A DNA stretch of 64,000 nucleotides from Polytrichum commune (GCA_950295325.1 OX485809.1:32738001-32802000), one strand, 5' to 3'. Counted from the first letter of the stretch, positions 23,219-35,165 are shown. A program made the numbers and translations. Notes: generated by a model not told the origin, from the sequence alone.

Positions 23219-24274
23219 CAGGGCTGATTTTTCACAAAGTTTTTGCCCGTCCACTTCCAAAAACCTTGAATTGAAAGGCAAAAATAATTTGCAACCCGTC
23301 ATAAAACCGGTCATTTCTAAACCAACCCGTCCCAAAACCGGTTTGAAAATGAAAATACCCGTCCCGCAAGAGGTATAAATAAGTCTCTTACAATGTTGGT
23401 AAAAAAAAAATTTAAAAAAAACCCCCCGAAGGGTGTTGACATGTGATTGGTTGCACTTGGAAATTTCAATGCCCATCATTTATCTGTCTTTTTGTTGTCG
23501 ATTCTCACCTTTCCAGTACACTGCATTCTAATTTCCTCTGCCACCATCATTTCTTTTTATTTCTTGTCCTTCAATCTCTCATTTCTTTCCTCACACTCTA
23601 TCCTCAAGGTGTTTCCATCACCCGTCATTGCCCGTCCGTCACCACCCGCATTCCCTCCACAAGAGGGGTTTTTCTAAACAAAACCTAATCAAAAGTCATC
23701 TACGTACTAGTTTGAAGTTAGAGACTTTAGATGCTTTGATGCACATTTCATGTGCAAATATTCCAGTTGAAAACATCAATTGGAATGCAGTGATGCTTGT
23801 TTGGAGAAACATGAAGGATAGGAGAATTCATCCACTTCTTTGAAGGGTAAGTAGCTCTTTATTTTAAAAAAATTAAACATGTTTATATATACTAATTCTT
23901 ATTCAATTGCTAAGTTTACCTTCAATTATATTCTTTGACATTATTTTTAAAAGGTTCTAAATTTTGTGGTTGATGATTTAATGTATGCAGGTGAATCAAG
24001 CACTTCAAGATTGATATTTTGATTGGGTATTAGTGGTTTGATTGCATAATGCTTATATTCACATGACATATATGACATAATGTAACTGATATTTGTACCA
24101 TTTATTTCTTCAGAAAAAATGATCCAAAAAAATGTTATTTTTAGAACCCGTCCAAAGTGAATATGACACATCCAAAAACCGGTTCATTTTTTAAGAACCC
24201 GTCCACTGGAAATGTTTTTTTTTTAATGAACATGTCCCTGGACATGTTAGGGACCTTGTGAAAAATCACCATTG
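23219..24274. mobile_element. Non-autonomous hAT element (1,056 bp)
   Basis: The left end CAGGGCTGATTTTTCACAAA and the right end, reading CAATGGTGATTTTTCACAAG on the minus strand, are imperfect inverted repeats of about 22 bases. The element is flanked by a perfect 8-base duplication CTTGGAAG (23,211-23,218 and 24,275-24,282), as expected for hAT. CCCGTC words recur near both ends (for example 23,247, 23,296, 23,325, 23,619, 24,150, 24,198), resembling the subterminal transposase-binding repeats of Ac-like elements. No transposase frame remains. Confidence 0.9.
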
Positions 24275-24944
24275 CTTGGAAGTCCTCGATATAATATGCC
24301 TGCCACAAAAGCCAACAAACTTAGGGTATTGTCACTACAAGAAGTGGAGTCAGATGGTTGATCCTTAATTCTTCACATCGTACTTGAAACATGTATCTTA
24401 TGATTCATGCACAAGTTTAATATGAGTTTTGTATTTCATTTCTATATTCTTGGATTGACGTCTTGGATTTGAACCAACCCTTCAATTGAAGGGCTGAATT
24501 TGAGAGCCCTTCAAAATGAAACTCATATGAGGGCATCAATCTTGAACATTGTTCCCCTCCCTCTCCTCCCCTCCCCCACTCTTTGTTGCACATTTAACAT
24601 AAATGTGCATAACACGCACAATTTTGTATTACTCCAAGGACAATGCCCACCACGCAAGGTAGGTGGGTCTTCAATTTTTATTTTTTTCTGACTAGGACGT
24701 CGTTTTATTTAAGTAGTGTGGGTTACCACTTGGAGTTAGGCATTGCTATAACATTTTACTGAGAGTATCATTTTTTGACTCAAACAAACAACACAAGTAG
24801 TTGGTACGCATGCCGAAGAATATGACATAACTTAGTTGGTAGGAAACGCTCATGTTGGTAAAAAGTTATAGCAACACATAACTCCGAATGGTATCCTACA
24901 CTAATTGGACAAAGAGGTGTAGCTCGCTTCTTTCATGATACAAA

Positions 24945-25330
24945 ACATGTGATTAAAGGTAGAACAACGGAAAACGGAGAGAATTAGTTGGTTCGGCTAA
25001 AAGGAGTGGCTTCATATTTATACAATGTTTTTAAGAGATGCAGTAGAGGAAGTGATGAGGCATGCAAATTGTTTTGTAATGGTTAGTTACATTTTCCCAA
25101 AGCGGCAAGTAAGTCAAACCCCCCTACTTGTACACTAGAGTCTCCCTAATTTGAGCATCAAAATATCCTACTTTTTACATACGAATGCACACAAAACAAT
25201 TAACTCAATGGCACCAAAAAATGATACCAAGTGGTGTGAAATAGGACCCGTCCGGCCTATCACTGCATCCTATTCGGGCCACCACTCTTACAATCAACCA
25301 TTTTGGGTCCACACAAAAATCATTCTACTC
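24945..25330. repeat. Second copy of the 16,960-17,300 segment
   Basis: Same order of conserved words as the copy near 17 kb, for example 'gtggcttcatatttatacaa' beside 'gtggcttgaaatttgtgcaa'. It is followed directly by an R1 copy. Confidence 0.65.
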
Positions 25331-25375
25331 CTCATCGAGTGCACCAGTAGTGGTCATTCACCATTTTTACCTTAG

Positions 25376-25645
25376 TACGAGATGGTTAGAAAAGCCCAAA
25401 ACGAGGCCGTAGCCACGTTTCTCATAATTCCGGAGCTCATCATATGAATTCTCTTATTCATTACAAAAATGAAGGCTCTTTACTCATTAAATGATCATAC
25501 AAGTCTCCCCCCCCCCTCCCACAATTATCTTGACTACCAAGCCTAGAGTGGTTATCATCATCATTTAAGCACATAATCCAATCTCTTTTGAACACATCAC
25601 ACCTTTTGGATATCCGTTATTGCAGCCCCACCAAACAAGTGTCCG
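25376..25645 (+). repeat. R1 dispersed repeat, plus-strand copy
   Basis: Carries the 5' words 'acgagatggttag' and 'cgaggccgtagcc', then the 'ctcattaaatgatcatac' and 'ccaatctcttttgaacacat' words. It is interrupted at its 3' end by the R2 copy starting near 25,647, and its tail ('cactcaaatatattgtatag', 'aattaagataagtaacc') resumes at 25,868. Confidence 0.75.
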
Positions 25646-25646
25646 G

Positions 25647-25850
25647 GGAGATTTTTGGGCATAATCGGTCAAAATCCGAGTGTTTCCAAGTCCAACCGGT
25701 CACATGTTGTGAACTTTCGTTATATTTCTGTATTAATTCAAAGTATATTCCATAGGATTTTCTCAATCAAGCAGTAATTCTGCTGAAGTGTTGAACTTCT
25801 CTCAAACTTAGCCAGTTCACCTTTAACTGGTGGTTGGTTCTCCCCAACCA
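25647..25850 (+). mobile_element. R2 MITE, copy 3, inserted in an R1 copy
   Basis: Starts CCGGGGAGATTTTTGGGCAT and ends GTTCTCCCCAACCATAG, with the family's internal words between. R1 text is present on both sides, so R2 inserted into an existing R1. Confidence 0.75.
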
Positions 25851-26190
25851 TAGCCATCAAACCAAATACCACTCAAATATATTGTATAGGTGTTTAATTA
25901 AGATAAGTAACCGATTTATATCCCCTTCCCGCCTGACTTTACCAAATAACCAAAGTATTTCTTTAGAACCGGGTAAAGCTCTCTTGGTTATAGTGGAGGA
26001 GGCATCCAACTATGCCAATGCACCTACAAGAACTTGCTCCAGAGATTGTCGAGTAATTTTCACACATGCTCGTTGTCTTATCTACCAACCAATGAGTGTT
26101 GGATAGTTTTTGTCCCATTGCCAAATGCCTTACTACTCATCTATCTTACCATCGGTTTTTGTTGGTGGAGCACCTCGTGCCCTCATAAGT

Positions 26191-26600
26191 CACGGGGGGA
26201 TCACACCCCCTTACATTTCATAACCACGTGCGATAAAAGTTTGCTACCCTATATTACATGCCATAGATAATTTTTAAAATTATGATATTTTTTCTACATA
26301 CACATAACCATTGATAATATCTTTTGTATATTTTTTTGAAATTTTTAGTCATCTTCATTTTTTGTAGTAATTTTTTTAGTTCAATGTTGCGTCATTCTAG
26401 TTAGAAACGGAATGTTTTATAAAAAAAAACAAATCATCAAATTTGGTTACCAATTTTTACTATGTAATAGATACTATGTATATCTACTCATGAAAAAAAA
26501 TCATAAACTTTTGAACCATTTTGGTGATGCTTTTATGTAAAAGTAGATTTTGTTTTATCGCACGTGGTGTTCAACTTGACAATGAAGTGCACCCCCCGTG
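26191..26600. mobile_element. hAT-like MITE (410 bp)
   Basis: Ends are CACGGGGGG and its mirror CCCCCCGTG, with longer inner homology: CCACGTGCGATAAAA near 26,224 is mirrored by TTTTATCGCACGTGG near 26,553. A perfect 8-base direct repeat TCATAAGT flanks it (26,183-26,190 and 26,601-26,608). An 8-base duplication points to hAT. It is AT-rich inside and non-coding. Confidence 0.85.
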
Positions 26601-26852
26601 TCATAAGTAAGAATGCAAGCAACCAATCACAAGGGCGGGAGGCAACACTTTTGAAGGTCCTACGTTCTTGCCTCATGTCTAGGTACCGATGGATGGGGGG
26701 GTTAGTGCTTGAGGCTTAAAACCTTCACTTTTGAACCATGCCACATCATTTGCCAATTAGGCTCGGGATTAGATAGTGTCGATGGTGTGAAGGCCGTGTT
26801 TTTCATAACCAACTTCTAGGCTTAGCTGAAGTCAAGTGGGAAGGGGGCATTA

Positions 26853-27353
26853 GGGCCACTTCACACACGAGCCAAGAGCCGTGACCATGAGATTGTGAGA
26901 GCCCAAAAGAAAGTGTCCACATGCCATCCCAAGACACCCCCCAAAATCATGTAGTGTGATCACAAACTCCATAATTGTATTGTGAAGTCATATTTGACCG
27001 GGCCCTCAACCAAATGCTATTTCGATGAATTTCTATTCACGCGGGTCCTAACGCATGATTAAATAAAACAAAGCAACGACTGTGAGCATTCAGAATGCCA
27101 TGGTCTCCCGGTTTTATGTTAGGCCTACCTCCAAGAGGCGGTTTTTGAAGATAATCCAAGTGACCATGAAATATGATCCATTCAATGCCATACAAGAATC
27201 CATGTAGACTGTACATCCATCTTGCATCCACATACTCCGTTGGTCCCTCAAGCGTAGTGTGAATTGAACTTGGACGGGCTCCGCCTTTTCCACCAATGAG
27301 AGTGCTTGAAGTGCAATGATCATGGGCTCTCAGTCTTGTGTGTGAAGTGGCCC
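26853..27353. mobile_element. Harbinger-like MITE (501 bp)
   Basis: The left end GGGCCACTTCACACACGAG is mirrored by a right end whose minus strand reads GGGCCACTTCACACACAAG. The flanks are TTA on the left and TTC on the right, so the three-base duplication has probably decayed by one base. The 'GGG…TTCACAC' end differs from the 16,439 family. Confidence 0.75.
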
Positions 27354-28762
27354 TTCGGCACATCTACCTTAACCTGCTTGTTTATAAATTGCAAGCCCCT
27401 CCTCCCATCCCCACGTGGGACCCCATTGTGAGCTTTTATTAGGGTTGGTCTTCTAACTTATATGCAAGCCACTTGGAGTTATTGGGTTGTATTTCTTGAA
27501 GGTTATACCTGAGCCTCTCCCATCATGCCAATTTTTTAAACGAGAAGGAACTAAATACAAAAAAGAACAAAACAATAAAACAGCAAATCCACGTCGTGTC
27601 AAAAGTTATGTGTTTCCTGGCCACATGGTTCCAATGCAAACTTCCAAACAATTGGGATGCCACATAAACATACATATCAATATCCCCCCAACACTCTATA
27701 AGTACCAAACAAAACTTACAAACACAAAAAGCTTGCAAGCTACATGATTCTTGTCACTAGAACCACAAGATCGTCGGTCTCTACACAACACCGTCCTTAA
27801 CCTACCACACCTCACTCTCAAAACCCAAGAAATAGCATCATGATAAAGGCATCCAAACTTCCAAAGCCACCATTCAAATCCACCCACCATTCATGACACA
27901 TGACCATCATGGCTCCTTTCAACTAGCCATATTGTTACAAAGACTCCTTTAGCTTCGGGAATGATTCTCCTCGCAATCTTGTAGCACACCCCCCCACCTA
28001 GCAATTGAAAAGTGAAAGTGGATTTTCTATGTAATAAAGTCTTACATGGATAATTCACTATGTTCAGTTTGTATATGTAGTGGAGGCATTATTACATTAT
28101 TACATTCATTATATATATATATATATATATATAGTTGAAGTTGTCCATGAAAATGAATGTGTTGGTGGTGAGTGACTTGATGTCTTCTATTGCAAGTAGC
28201 AGTGCGTATAACTTTCCTCTTAATATATTCATATTTCTAGGTAATTGTGAGCCCAAAAGGGTGCCCACATTTAGTCTTAGACCCTTGAAACGTTAGTTGA
28301 TGCACTTTGAAGTAGCATGTTACTTCACAAAAATATAAAAAGAGTGAAATGTTAGTCTTAGAAGTACCATGTTGTAAGAGGCTAGGATGTGAGTTGTTAT
28401 TGTGTTTTTACCTTCGGAAGGATTTGAGTGAATGAGGATAGGTAAGGAGAACTTGGATTGAGTAGTTAGTGAGTAGGCTAGTACAAATGGATGGAGACAA
28501 CCAAAGTGACTCAAGAGGCAAGTGCATTCGAATTGGGATGAATGGAGGATCACATGGAGCGCACAAGTGGACCACCTCATCATGGCCACTTAATGGGGGA
28601 GGCCCAAGGAAGAATGCAAGGTGGAGGATAAGCAAATTCTCAAAGCACCAATCAAATCACGAGTTAAGCATCGTGGTTTGAATTAAGTGGTGAGCGACGA
28701 TTTGGGAAAGTAAGGGGAGAAAGTTATGGCGGCGGAAAGCGAAGGAGGCTAAGTTTGGGTTG
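27354..28762. other. Gene-free region
   Basis: Only short frames without motifs. A (TA)n microsatellite lies at 28,110-28,133. Nothing else is recognised. Confidence 0.4.
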
Positions 28763-28862
28763 AAGCATCCCAAGTTTGGTAAAGTGTGGTAGGTAGAAAG
28801 CCAAGGCTAGTTAAGCATCCCAAGTTTGGTAAAGTGTGGTAGGTAGAAAGCCAAGGCTAGTT
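28763..28862. repeat. Perfect 50-bp tandem duplication
   Basis: The 50-base unit beginning 'aagcatcccaagtttggtaa' occurs twice in a row without a mismatch, which marks it as recent. Confidence 0.9.
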
Positions 28863-29515
28863 AAATGTTCGAATTAGGATCCTTGTTGATCATTTGAGGG
28901 AGGAAGACTTAGAAGATAGGATTGGCGCCTACTAAGTAGGAGGAAATCTCAAGGGCTTATCGTGAGCCTTGAGGGTGCTCACCCCCTCAAGCTTACTATA
29001 TAATCCCTCATTCTTCCCTCACTCATCCTCTCTTTCCTTTGTGCTCCAAGGCACCCCACGAGTTATAAGTGTGGGTGTGGGAAGCCATATTGGAGCACAT
29101 GTGTGTGCTTAGTTTTTAGTTTGAGAGCCAAGGCTTGTTAGCCTTGAAGAGGGCTTGACCTCTTGGTAGAATTAGTGTTGACGTGAAGGATTTTAAAGTT
29201 AATTCATGATTCCAATTTGTGGTACTTAAAGTTCATGTTTTGAATACACGTGGTTGCAAGTTCCATGTTTAAGAGTTGAGCACTTGATGTTGTGATGAGT
29301 GCAAAAATATACTTGTGTGGATTAGTTAGTCTTAGTGAAGTTAGGAAATTCTCTCTCCCCCTCTCCTCTCTAGGATTTTAGGATTTTAGGATTAGAGAAG
29401 AATTGTGTGATTAGAAAGGGGTTGTTAGTAGAATTAGGGAAATTAGGTAGGAAGATTAGTTAAGGGCTTGAATAATTAGTGAGGTAGTTGGGGATTACAA
29501 CTACAAAGTTGTGGG
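28863..29515 (+). other. Promoter-like or LTR-like region
   Basis: A TATA word (ACTATATAAT near 28,996) lies in a pyrimidine-rich context, followed by 'gtgctccaaggcacccc' and an AG-rich leader. This could be a solo LTR fragment or a plant promoter. I could not find paired LTRs, a primer-binding site or a polypurine tract. Confidence 0.2.
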
Positions 29516-29517
29516 TT

Positions 29518-29740
29518 CATGAAGGAGCTGGGTTTATGAAGGAGCTGGGTTTGTTTAGTTAGAAAGTAAAGAGCTGGGTTTATGAAGGACCTGGGTTTGT
29601 TTAGTTAGAAGCTAAGGAGCTGGGTTTATGAAGGAGCTGGGTTTGTTTAGTTAGAAGCTAAGAAGCTGGGTTTATGAAGGAGCTAGGTTTATGAAGGAGC
29701 TAGGTTTATGTAATTAGAAAGTAAAGAGATGGGTTCATGA
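29518..29740. repeat. Minisatellite of 'gagctgggtttatgaag' units
   Basis: About four imperfect units of roughly 50 bp, each built from 'ggagctgggtttatgaagga' and 'tttgtttagttagaa' blocks. Confidence 0.8.
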
Positions 29741-30027
29741 AGGAGCTTAGTAGATAGCCTACCTAATTAGCTCATAGACAAGTAGTTAGTTACATTATGC
29801 TAGTTAGTGTTATGTGTGGCTTTCACAAGTAAATGTATTTGAGATTGACTATAGAGAATAGTGTTTTTTTAAACACTTGCACCCTCTCTTTAAAAATAAA
29901 CCACGTGCACAACTTAATGGAGAATGTGGAGCACTCTCGCGATGGCAAGACAAAGGAAGCAAAGACCAAAGGTGCGAGGGAGAGATTGACATAAGTCACA
30001 TAAGTATTTCTTAATACTTAAAGGCTT

Positions 30028-30240
30028 ATGTACGGTATGGAGACACCAAGTGAGACCTCTTATAGTAGCGATACGGAATACACAAGTGATAGTTCAAGTG
30101 GTAGTATAGAGTCAACGGCACGGACTCCATTTAGGAGAGGGATATCCTTAAGGGCTTGTGTAGCTAAAACAGCCGGATGGACGTTAGAAGCAAACAAAGA
30201 CAAAATAGCACCCGAGCATAAGGAGGTTAAAATAACATAG
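30028..30240 (+). CDS. Unrecognised 70-codon serine-rich frame
   Basis: ATG-initiated frame rich in Ser, Thr and Glu in its first half (SETSYSSDTEYTSDSSSGS), then basic. The codon composition is better than that of its surroundings, but no homologue or motif is recognised and no RNA evidence is available. It may be a gag-like scrap of a retroelement or chance. Confidence 0.2.
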   Translation: MYGMETPSETSYSSDTEYTSDSSSGSIESTARTPFRRGISLRACVAKTAGWTLEANKDKIAPEHKEVKIT

Positions 30241-31620
30241 TTAACTTGTGCATTCTCCACATACGTATTGAAATCGTACATTGAGTTGTTAAAAGTGAAA
30301 TTCCAGTTAAATCCAAGACCACTTGAAGGGTGAACCTTGCACTATGGACTCATCCAAGTCCAAATCCAATACCGCGGAGGAATGTGAGCCCAAACCCACT
30401 ACTCGGACTACGGACGCTTAAGGGTGGGGGGTTTGGCCTCACAGTAATTACATGGACAAACTCCTCATAGCAGCCGTTATAAATGCCAATAAATCCTCAC
30501 ACAACGTTACCATCAAAGAAGTCAAAGCCTTGACATTGCGGGCAATGATGCAACAAACAAGCTAGACAAGATATGGGCATGAGCTCCTTGAATTGTTGAG
30601 ACCCTCTTCCATCATACAACAACAAACGCACACCAAAGGCCATTCTAGCCCTCCACGTCAACCCAACATGATGGCTTGGTCATAAATCTAAATAGCTACA
30701 TACAAAGTCCTCGTGAGTATGGTAAATTATGCACATGAAGTCCTCCATGCATAAGCACTCAAACTCCTGGTATAGCCAACTCAAAGGGTTTGATGCTAAG
30801 ACTTTACAAACAACTCTAAATGGTGCAATCATGGTAAAGTATACAACTCTTGATCCTTGCAAAGGTTTAATTGAAAGTGATTCAAAACTAGTTACCGATT
30901 TAAAATTTTGTGAATTTTTTTTTGCAAACATTCAGAAGACAAATTGATTCACAAAGCCAAGCAATTTAAGTTGACAAATCGTTTCAATAAAAATTTCTAC
31001 AAAATTTAGAAGACGATGCAAGTGGTGTGCAAGTAGGTGATATTGAGCAAGTAATTATCTAAAATATTCTTAAAATTTCAATAAATTGATGATTTTTCTA
31101 TACATGTTTTTATGATGCCCTCAAGTTTTTTTTAATGAGATTGAGGAATATTTTAAATTTCCAAGTTCAAATTTATTTAAGGTCATGAAATCTACATCCA
31201 GAACCAAGTTTAGCCATTAGCTTTTGAGCATTATATTCTATGATAAGTTTTGAAGGTCTCATTGTGATATTCTATAAATTTTAAGTACTTAACACAATGA
31301 TAGAGGGCACAATAAACAACATTTTGCAACTACTTTCAAGTGTTTGACCCCCCAAAAATGGTTTAAGTACATTGGAACATATTTTTGGTCTATTTATACC
31401 ATGCTTGCACCCTAATGCTTTGTGTAATATTATAATTTATTATGTCACTGTTCAACTCCAAATGATAATCCACACTAATCATACATTTTAGTGTAGACAT
31501 CATGCACAATTTGGACTATTTTTGACATTGAGAATAGATACAAATCTTAGTTTATACTAATTCCACCCAAAGAGACTAGTTAGACTTTGGCCCAAAGCTA
31601 GTTAAGTACCATGCTACTTA
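30241..31620. other. Gene-free region
   Basis: AT-rich with short frames only; no motif or repeat boundary recognised. Confidence 0.4.
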
Positions 31621-32404
31621 GGGTTGGTTCACATGGGGTCCCAAATCCTAAGTCCCAAGTTCCAAGTTTCACTCATGTTAACAAGTCCCAACATGGAGGC
31701 AAAGTCCCAACTTTTGAGCCTCATGAAAGCAATAAAATATGGTTATTTATCATTAAAGTCGGCTCTTGATTGTTATATGAAAAAAATTTCGCAGGACTTC
31801 TGATGAGAATTGAGTCTAGCTTTTTGTCTGACCCAACTCTCAATACAAGTCCCAAGACCCCCTCCAAAAAGTGTTACCATGTAGGCATCCATGTCATACT
31901 TGGGGCTCATGACTTGGGACCCATGTGAAGTGGTAAGTCCCAACTTCCATAATCTCAACGGCTAAGATTGCATAGATTGACCTCAAATGACTTGGGACTT
32001 GGGACTTGGGACCCGTGTGAAGTGGTAAGTCACAACTTTCATGCTCTCAACGGTTGAGATTGCACAAATTGACCTCAAATGACTTGGGACTTAGGACTTG
32101 GAACCTGTGTGAAGTGGTAAGTCCCAACTTCCATGCTCTCAACGGATGAGATTGCACATATTGACCTTAAATGACTTGGGATTCAGGACTTGGGACCTGT
32201 GTGAAGTGGTAAGTCCCAACTTCCATACTCTCAACGGCTGAGATTGCACAAATTGACCTCAAATGACTTGGGACTTGGGACTTGGGACTTGAAACCCGTG
32301 TGAAGTGGTAAGTCCCAACTTCCACCCTCTCAATAGTTGAGATTGCACGGATTGACCTCAAGTGACTTGGGACTTGGGATTTGGAACCATGTGTGAACTG
32401 ACCC
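31621..32404. mobile_element. Harbinger-like MITE with internal tandem expansion (784 bp)
   Basis: The left end GGGTTGGTTCACATGGGGT follows a TTA. The right end reads GGGTCAGTTCACACATGGT on the minus strand and is followed by TTG. Part of the subterminal text has been amplified into a minisatellite (31,900-32,395). It is non-coding; frames across the array are artefacts of the repeat. Confidence 0.7.
31900..32395. repeat. 92-bp minisatellite inside a MITE
   Basis: Units start GACTTGGGACTTGGGAC at 31,989, 32,081, 32,173, 32,265 and 32,364, giving spacings of 92, 92, 92 and 99. A shorter first unit lies near 31,911. The 7-base 'cttggga' motif itself varies in number. Confidence 0.85.
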
Positions 32405-33444
32405 TTGAACATTGTACCAGTGTGAACACAAGCATTGTTGGGTTCTCCTTGTCCCTACACGAAATTGGAAAGGTTGGTGACGCAATGCGTGTGTATGGGC
32501 TATTGTCGCGCACCTCTCCATGAGGATTGCCCGAAACACCATGGGCACAAGGGGGACCCCGGAGTGACACCCGGGACTTGTGGCGCCGTTGGTGAGAGGG
32601 CCCAAGTGATCCTAGTGTGGGTAAGGGCCCCGGGCGTTGGGAATGCCTCCCACCCATGGAGAATCGGAGGTGTGAGCTAGGAGATATGGCAATTTGAGTG
32701 GGGCGCTGTCCCGGGACAACGCCCTGGTACAACAATGGCCTGGGAGTGGCTGCCGAGACTGCCAAGGTTTGAACATGCATAACTTCATCAAAACTTGTCC
32801 GAATGGGGCAAGTGAGGAATCCATTGGCATTTGTGTGAAGCGTAGATGACGATGGAGTGGTCACTTGTTAGCATCAGACATCACGCAAGGAAGTTATGAT
32901 GTTCTGAAGCTGCTGGGGGCTTCTAGGCCCAGCGGCTAAAGGAAAATGTCTACTTGGCCCCAACTCTTGGTAGAGAGATAAATGGTTTCTTGACGGTGGG
33001 GTAGGACCCTGCCAAAAGTTCTAGAGGCTTATATGGGTGAGGTGGTGTGGCCTCACCCACCCGAGGCCGAACGGCACAGCCTCCATGGGCATTGGCCCAA
33101 TGTGAGGGCATAGTTGCCTAGTATGGTTCGGGTTGTTGTAGTGTTGCTCCGGCAACACGATGATCAACATAAGATTGGACGTTCATGAATGCAAGTCCAC
33201 ATCTAAGAATTGGATACCGATTAAGGGGTGAGTCCGGAAAACAAAGTAGGAGGGTTGGTTCCCCTCCTATAAACTATAAGGTCCGGGGTAGGAGGAGCTA
33301 ACCATTAGCATGGCAGAATGCGAAGGGTTAGCACTCGTGACCCTTGCTAGAAAATTAATGAAAAATAACTAAGATTGTTAAGGGGGCTAGCAAGGGTTGT
33401 GACAACTATGCTTATTTGATGATAAATTAATTAATTAAAAAAAA
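32405..33444. other. GC-richer unclassified region
   Basis: Composition differs from the flanks (many GGGCC and CCCGGG words). It contains 'cctcctataaactataaggt' near 33,265. No conserved protein is seen on either strand. It is possibly a degraded retroelement or LTR, but I could not find pairing ends. Confidence 0.25.
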
Positions 33445-34399
33445 CATCAGAGTTTTACTGTACTGTACTCCGACGTGAATGGGAGCCCGTTCCTCTCTAC
33501 CACGTTCATGTTTGATCAAGCTTCACCATAGGAGTATTTCCTCCTTCTCGGGAGGTGGGCTCCTGTATTTTCGAAAGGATGTAGTTCCTACCGCCTATTG
33601 GGGTAGATGGGCGTATGGGGGGGGGGGCAACTGGATCTAGGAGAGGGGGTCTAGGGGAGGTCTACTGGGTGTTGTTTGTTATCTAACTTTCTTTTGTTTA
33701 GTATTAAGTATATGAGGTATTTGATGGCAATTTGGTGTAGGTGTTTTCATAAGTGTTTTTACCTCGGTTTTGGGATTTTTTAATATTTTTTTAGTTCTTT
33801 AATTGGTTGTTCATGGATAGCCCCTCTAATGCCTGTTGTAATGGTGATGAGCGGATTGACTTGCCAACCGGTTCTTTTGAGTGTGTTTATGAGTGGGTTA
33901 TATTTAACGGCTTTTTCATTGCATGCCTTGTGTGGGAATCTATCATGACAGTAGGTGAATTCAATGAATTGTATGGTATGTGATGGGGTATGTCTTAGGG
34001 GGGGGGGGGTTGGTTATTTGTGGGAGCACCTAATACGCATAGTATGTCTGTCTTAGCCTAGCTAGGCATGTGCATGGCGTGGTGGGGCATGTGCATTGGA
34101 GGAGCCATTGTGGGATTGTGTTATCTTGTGGTCTAGAATTTTGGTGGCATGCATTTATGAGTGTATAGTATCTTGTGTGCTTATTTGATTGAAGTGCGTG
34201 TACTATTTGGTGTATTTCTTTATTATGGTGTGCTATTTGTAATCCCTTTATGTGCGGGTTTGAACATGTAGATAGTAGGTGCGGCCATGTGTCTGTGGTG
34301 TTGTTGGAGCATAATGTACATCTCAGGTTTGGATAAAAGTTAGGCCATAATATATGTTTATGGTGGTTACCCATGTATTGGGCGTATCGGAATTTTAGA
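33445..34399 (-). mobile_element. 3' part of a LINE (non-LTR retrotransposon)
   Basis: On the minus strand this contains the C-terminal part of a LINE reverse-transcriptase protein (34,030-34,399), a 3' UTR and an end reading CTCTGATG next to a T-rich tract. The protein has FRYAQYMGNHHKHILWPN, then a zinc-knuckle-like CTLC…HLLSTC cluster, as seen downstream of the RT domain in many LINEs. The upstream part of the same LINE resumes at 48,224; the 13.8-kb element sits between. A fragment with the same 3' end is at 6,548-6,605. Confidence 0.7.
34030..34399 (-). pseudogene. LINE RT C-terminal domain (zinc-knuckle-like region)
   Basis: Minus-strand frame with Cys-x2-Cys (CTLC) followed 15 residues later by HLLSTC, plus …KGLQIAHHNKEIHQIVHAL, a layout common in plant and algal LINE C-termini. 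It is open up to the junction with the inserted element and lacks its own start because it is the tail of a longer protein. Non-functional as it stands. Confidence 0.65.
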
Positions 34400-34403
34400 G
34401 TTT

Positions 34404-34431
34404 AACACTATATTCGTTAATTGGAGACTTT
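34404..34431 (+). repeat. Left terminal inverted repeat of the 13.8-kb element
   Basis: 28 bases beginning AACACTATATTCGTTAATTG. It differs from the right end at one base (T versus G at position 14). An alternative boundary at CACTA (34,406) would remove two bases from each end. Confidence 0.85.
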
Positions 34432-34444
34432 GGAAAGTCTCCAA
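34421..34444. repeat. Small hairpin at the left end
   Basis: TTGGAGACTT and AAGTCTCCAA are perfect 10-base arms around a 4-base loop. The right end does not form this hairpin. Confidence 0.8.
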
Positions 34445-34854
34445 ATAAATTGGACCCATAGTTTCGGATGCGAATATTGTGAACATAGGGAACATGGGGA
34501 ATATGGGGAACAATGGCAACACAATGTTTAGGAGATCCATATGTGACTACTATATATAGATATCTAAATATAGTAATTATTTAGTTGATAATCAAAACTA
34601 CGCCAACACAATATTCCAATGACAAAAATTCACAATTATTTTGTATTTTCGATTTTGTAGTGAGAAAAATAACGAATCTATAAATAGCCATATGATTTTA
34701 TATCTATAGACTCTTGGATGTGTATCCCAAACATAAAGGTCTTAGCCAATTGTGGGTGAATTGAACGGCACATCCCAAACGCAACAATATTAAAATAATT
34801 TGACAGTGGGTACAAGAAATTGCAAATTAGCATCTACAATATAATTATATAGTT

Positions 34855-35165
34855 TGGACTCCACATCCGTAAAAACAAACATATAAAAAATATTTGATAG
34901 CACATGGGAAGTTGGATTCCACATCCGTAAATCAATACAATCATGCAATATAATTGTAATCTATAACAACTGTAAAAACAAACATATAAAAAACATTTGA
35001 TAGCCATGGGAAGTTGGATTCCACATCCGTAAATCAATACAATCATGCAATATAATTGTAATCTATAACAACCATAAAAACAAACATATAAAAAACATTT
35101 GATAGCGCATGGAAAGTTGGATTCCACATCCATAAATCAATACAATCATGCAATATAATTGTAAT
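34855..35165. repeat. Subterminal tandem repeats, three units of about 102 bp
   Basis: The word 'acaaacatataaaaaa' starts at 34,875, 34,978 and 35,080. Each unit also holds 'gttggattccacatccgtaa' or a close variant, and 'caatcatgcaatataattg'. The array lies between the left end and the 3' end of the transposase gene. The 'ccgta' words recall half of the palindrome found upstream of the gene. Confidence 0.85.

Noticed and set aside
28863-30240. LTR retrotransposon
   Set aside because: A TATA-like word and a serine-rich frame are present, but there are no paired LTRs, primer-binding site or pol motifs.
32167-32864. Minus-strand frames of 81-168 codons
   Set aside because: They read through the 92-bp minisatellite or GC-rich unclassified DNA, with repetitive or motif-free products.
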